DNA of 64,000 bases from Candidatus Woesearchaeota archaeon (GTDB lineage Archaea > Nanobdellota > Nanobdellia > Woesearchaeales > GW2011-AR9). This document shows, piece by piece, positions 61,521-64,000 of this stretch (position 1 is the stretch's first letter; each line of letters starts with the position of its first letter). Made by a program: the position numbers and the translations under genes. The stretch spans positions 806,077 through 870,076 of the forward strand of contig JACPIK010000002.1 in the NCBI GenBank assembly GCA_016188115.1, given 5' to 3'. The notes beneath the pieces were generated by a model. The model saw nothing but the letters and a program-made list of their open reading frames with translations. It was not told the origin of the DNA and made no database searches.

Positions 61521-62612
61521 CTAAATCTGATCCCAACTTAACGGAGTATCACCAGCGATATCTTTCTGTGCCACTCGTCCGACAATTAAGTCGAAGAACT
61601 TTGGCGCAATGCCATCACCAGGACGTTTAATCGCAACCATCTCTTTGGTAATCACGGTGCCTTTCTTGATAGGAACCAATGACACCACACTACGTCGTAA
61701 TGACTGTGCAACTGCTTTCTCTGCAGGAACAGGATGTTTCTGAGTTGAACCTAAAGCAGTACTAATCATACGAATACCCGCAATCAGTTCTTTAAGTTCA
61801 TGAGGTTCGACGGACGCAAGATGATCAGGACCTTTCGCGCTGCGATCAAGAGTAAAATGTTTCTCAATAACACAGGCACCTAATGCAACAGCTGCAAGAG
61901 AAACAGGAATACCAGGAGTATGATCAGAATATCCTACAATAGTATTGAACTGCATTTTAATCGTGTTCATTGCCAACAAATTAACATCAGAAATTGCTGG
62001 AGGGTAATTGGAAGTGCAATGCAATAAGATAATTCTATGATTACCTGTGCTATAAATTGTCTGCAACGCTTCATCAATTTCCCCGATACGCGCCATGCCG
62101 GTTGAAAGAACAATAGGTTTTTGCTTTGATGCAATATGTCGCACAAGATAGGGATTATTCAAGTTCCCCGAATCAATTTTAAACGCTTCCACACCAAGTT
62201 CATCAAGCATATCCACACTTTCTTCATCAAAAGGAGTGCTGAGAAACATGATTCCTTTTTGTTTACAATACGCCATCAACTCAATATGCATCTGCTCGTT
62301 AAGTTCAAGACGACGAATCATATCAGCATACGAACCGCCGCCATCACCTACTTTTTGATAGGCGCATTTGTCAAGATTTTGAACGAGAAGTTTGTCTGTT
62401 TTAAATGTTTGAAATTTAACAATATCTGCTTTTGCTTCCACAGCCACATCGATGAGTTTTTTTGCTTTTTCAAGCGAACCATCATGATTAACACCGGCTT
62501 CCGCAATAAAAACCACAGGGTAACCTGGACCAACAGTAAGCTTGCCTATTTGAATTGGACAGTCACCTACAGGAAACATTGATTTGTGAATGGAACAGCT
62601 GTTTGAATTCAT
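61521..62612 (-). CDS. neuB: N-acetylneuraminate synthase family protein (NeuB)
   Basis: A 363-residue enzyme that condenses phosphoenolpyruvate with an N-acyl hexosamine to a nonulosonic acid. The TIM barrel has FIAEAGVNHDGSLEKAKKLID, VKFQTFKTDKL, STPFDEESVDML, KIDSGNLNN, LSTGMARIGEI and HCTSNYP; the C-terminal SAF (antifreeze-like) domain has SLVPIKKGTVITKEMVAIKRPGDG. All family motifs are intact. No neuC is seen in the window, so the hexosamine substrate must come from elsewhere. GAGGT at 62620-62624 lies 7 nt before the ATG; the TATA box is at 62656-62666. Confidence 0.92.
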   Translation of the reverse strand: MNSNSCSIHKSMFPVGDCPIQIGKLTVGPGYPVVFIAEAGVNHDGSLEKAKKLIDVAVEAKADIVKFQTFKTDKLLVQNLDKCAYQKVGDGGGSYADMIRRLELNEQMHIELMAYCKQKGIMFLSTPFDEESVDMLDELGVEAFKIDSGNLNNPYLVRHIASKQKPIVLSTGMARIGEIDEALQTIYSTGNHRIILLHCTSNYPPAISDVNLLAMNTIKMQFNTIVGYSDHTPGIPVSLAAVALGACVIEKHFTLDRSAKGPDHLASVEPHELKELIAGIRMISTALGSTQKHPVPAEKAVAQSLRRSVVSLVPIKKGTVITKEMVAIKRPGDGIAPKFFDLIVGRVAQKDIAGDTPLSWDQI

Positions 62613-62619
62613 GGGAAAT

Positions 62620-62624
62620 ACCTC
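62620..62624 (-). promoter_or_regulatory. Ribosome-binding site of neuB
   Basis: GAGGT on the minus strand, 7 nt before ATG 62612. The TATA box CCTTTATAACC at 62656-62666 implies a leader of about 20 nt. Confidence 0.55.
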
Positions 62625-62655
62625 AATTTATTATGCAGATAAAAGTCAGAAATGA

Positions 62656-62666
62656 GGTTATAAAGG
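62656..62666 (-). promoter_or_regulatory. TATA box of the neuB-neuA-neuD-like operon
   Basis: CCTTTATAACC on the minus strand; predicted transcript start near 62634, leaving a short leader with a ribosome-binding site. Confidence 0.5.
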
Positions 62667-62754
62667 TTATGTACTAAAAAACTGGTTTATAAGAGGAGAA
62701 CCCATTTTTTGTTAGGGATAAGAGAGATAGGTTACTGTTTATTGTTTCCAAACC

Positions 62755-62762
62755 TTTAAAAG
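62755..62762 (+). promoter_or_regulatory. TATA box of the GT4 gene at 62786
   Basis: TTTAAAAG centred about 27 bp before ATG 62786. Confidence 0.65.
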
Positions 62763-62785
62763 AGATTAAAGCCCAAATCAAACCT

Positions 62786-63826
62786 ATGAACATCTTGATC
62801 CTGTGCAACTCATTTCTTCCTGGCTTTAAAGAAGCAACAAAGATTACCATTACCGAATTCGCCGAGATTCTCACACAACAAGGCCATAGAGTTGAAATAA
62901 TTCCCAACAATTCCCTTGTACAAACCTACAAGAAAGCAAAACAGCTCAAGAAAGACAATTTCACCCCTGACATCATCCACTGTTTTAGTTCCGCACCATT
63001 ATTAGTACTCAAAACACTTTTAGTAGAACGCCTATTTCCAAAAACAAAAACAATCCATACCCTCAAATCCTATTCAAAAAAACTCTTAGGCAGCCTGCAT
63101 TTTGCTCGTTTACTCAATAAAGCAGACCTCATCACCGTAAGTACTCATGCTACCAAACAAGCTCTAACCCACCATGGTGCGAAGGAAAGTAAAATCCAAG
63201 TTATTCGCTCACCGATTAATCTCGATCGCTTTGTACCTATGAATAAAGATGTACTTAAGAAAAAATATCGACATGCCAATAAAATAGTATTATTTTACTA
63301 TGGTAGCCTGCATAAAAACAAAGGCTCATACCAACTCATTGAAGCCTGCGCGCCAATTCTTAAAGAAGATCGTAACACAGTCCTCATTACCTGCCCACGT
63401 CATGCAGTGCCTCAAGAATTATTAGATCACGCAAAGTCATTAGAAATCCAAGATCAAATTCAATGGAAAACTCATGATGTTGATATCGTTGAATATCTTA
63501 ACATGGCAGACGTTCTTATCTTACCCTATATCAGCATGGAAGGAACAGAAGGAAATCCTTCCTGTCTTCTCGAAGCAGCTGCTTGTAAAGTGCCTATCGT
63601 TACCTCTGATTTCGCAGAATTACGTGAAATCATGAAACCAGATGTTGATGTGCTTATAGCTCCACCAGGTAACATCGAGAAACTTAGCGAGCAGATACAA
63701 CGTATTCTAGGCGATCATAAACTCGCTAAAAAACTTACAGAAAACGCTTACAAAAAGAAAGAAGAGTATAAGAACACAGTTATTGCAGATGAGTTTGTAG
63801 AATTGTATAAAAAAATAAAACAATAA
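62786..63826 (+). CDS. Family 4 glycosyltransferase (GT-B)
   Basis: A 346-residue GT4 enzyme. The acceptor domain opens LILCNSFLPGFKEATKITITEFAEILTQQGHRV; the donor domain has LFYYGSLHKNKGSYQLIEACAPI and PYISMEGTEGNPSCLLEAAACKVPIVTS, the retaining-GT motif with its Glu residues. Divergent from neuB, so it may attach the nonulosonic acid's neighbour in the glycan. Complete, leaderless start. Confidence 0.85.
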   Translation: MNILILCNSFLPGFKEATKITITEFAEILTQQGHRVEIIPNNSLVQTYKKAKQLKKDNFTPDIIHCFSSAPLLVLKTLLVERLFPKTKTIHTLKSYSKKLLGSLHFARLLNKADLITVSTHATKQALTHHGAKESKIQVIRSPINLDRFVPMNKDVLKKKYRHANKIVLFYYGSLHKNKGSYQLIEACAPILKEDRNTVLITCPRHAVPQELLDHAKSLEIQDQIQWKTHDVDIVEYLNMADVLILPYISMEGTEGNPSCLLEAAACKVPIVTSDFAELREIMKPDVDVLIAPPGNIEKLSEQIQRILGDHKLAKKLTENAYKKKEEYKNTVIADEFVELYKKIKQ

Positions 63827-63831
63827 TTTGC

Positions 63832-64000
63832 TTACTTCCCTGCATACAACGGTGCTAATTCTGTAGGATAGTTAACAAGCTCAGCATCTGCAAACCTAGT
63901 AATACCCACATATTCAGCAACACGTTGAACACGAGAAGCAAGAGTTTTAATAACGCCAGGTGACCATTGCCGATGACCAGTAATGGCATCAGCAATAACA
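63832..64000 (-). CDS. C-terminal fragment of a protein running off the window
   Basis: An open frame of 55 codons on the minus strand, entering at the window edge and ending with TAA at 63832-63834. It contains DAITGHRQWSPGVIKTLASRV and ends NYPTELAPLYAGK. It is too short to assign. It is convergent with the GT4 gene, 5 bp away. Confidence 0.5.
   Translation of the reverse strand, partial: VIADAITGHRQWSPGVIKTLASRVQRVAEYVGITRFADAELVNYPTELAPLYAGK

Overview
The window looks like part of a genome from an uncultivated AT-rich archaeon, most likely a DPANN lineage such as Woesearchaeota; that rank is an inference. Archaeal markers are RadB, MBF1, an AglB/STT3 oligosaccharyltransferase and a UbiA prenyltransferase. 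About thirty genes have an archaeal TATA-like box (TTTAAAAAG, TTTATATA or CTTTATAAG) centred 25-29 bp before the start codon, which implies leaderless transcripts. A few genes with short leaders, and genes inside operons, carry GAGGTG or GGTGA ribosome-binding sites instead. I see no rRNA, tRNA, CRISPR array or insertion sequence.

Layout. 54-1351: a P-loop kinase and RadB. 1443-9406: an operon of membrane glycosyltransferases (three GT-C-like proteins and a processive GT2), a thioredoxin-like protein and a UbiA enzyme. 9472-15382: an orphan gene, a membrane-anchored GH3 hydrolase with a small Cys-rich partner, a PAP2 phosphatase, MBF1 and a large exported Cys/Gly-rich protein. 15596-18827: both subunits of ATP-citrate lyase. 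18859-20613: a HEPN/MNT pair with a palindromic operator, then a coiled-coil orphan. 20803-28582: AglB, an FkbM methyltransferase, a dolichol-phosphate-sugar synthase with DUF2304, two GT4 enzymes and a half-size NDP-hexose 2,3-dehydratase homologue. 28579-32275: small enzymes including a CDP-glucose 4,6-dehydratase homologue. 32308-37369: a complete bacterial-type sigma-70 factor behind a GHKL ATPase. 37465-46730: CDP-glucose pyrophosphorylase homologue, TIM-barrel protein, GT-C enzyme, cupin, aminotransferase, GT2/GtrA pair, C-methyltransferase and a divergent GDP-mannose dehydratase. 46814-50534: HAD phosphatase, Gmm and several orphans. 50585-63826: GDP-mannose dehydratase plus DegT aminotransferase, kinase-like and glycosyltransferase genes, an RmlB-acyltransferase fusion, and a neuB-neuA-neuD-like operon.

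Most of the window therefore serves surface glycan and glycoprotein assembly. Nucleotide sugars (CDP-, GDP-, dTDP- and CMP-linked) are made and modified, GT4/GT2 enzymes assemble them, dolichyl-phosphate donors feed GT-C enzymes, and AglB transfers the glycan to protein.

Two features stand out. The first is the sigma-70/GHKL operon, which sits in an archaeal promoter context and is itself driven by an archaeal TATA box. The second is a 121-124 nt structured element present three times (16873-16993, 26715-26838, 39415-39535). All copies lie on the + strand, have a closing inverted repeat and a G/C-run core hairpin, and show paired compensatory changes between copies. I do not recognise it as a known RNA or mobile-element family.
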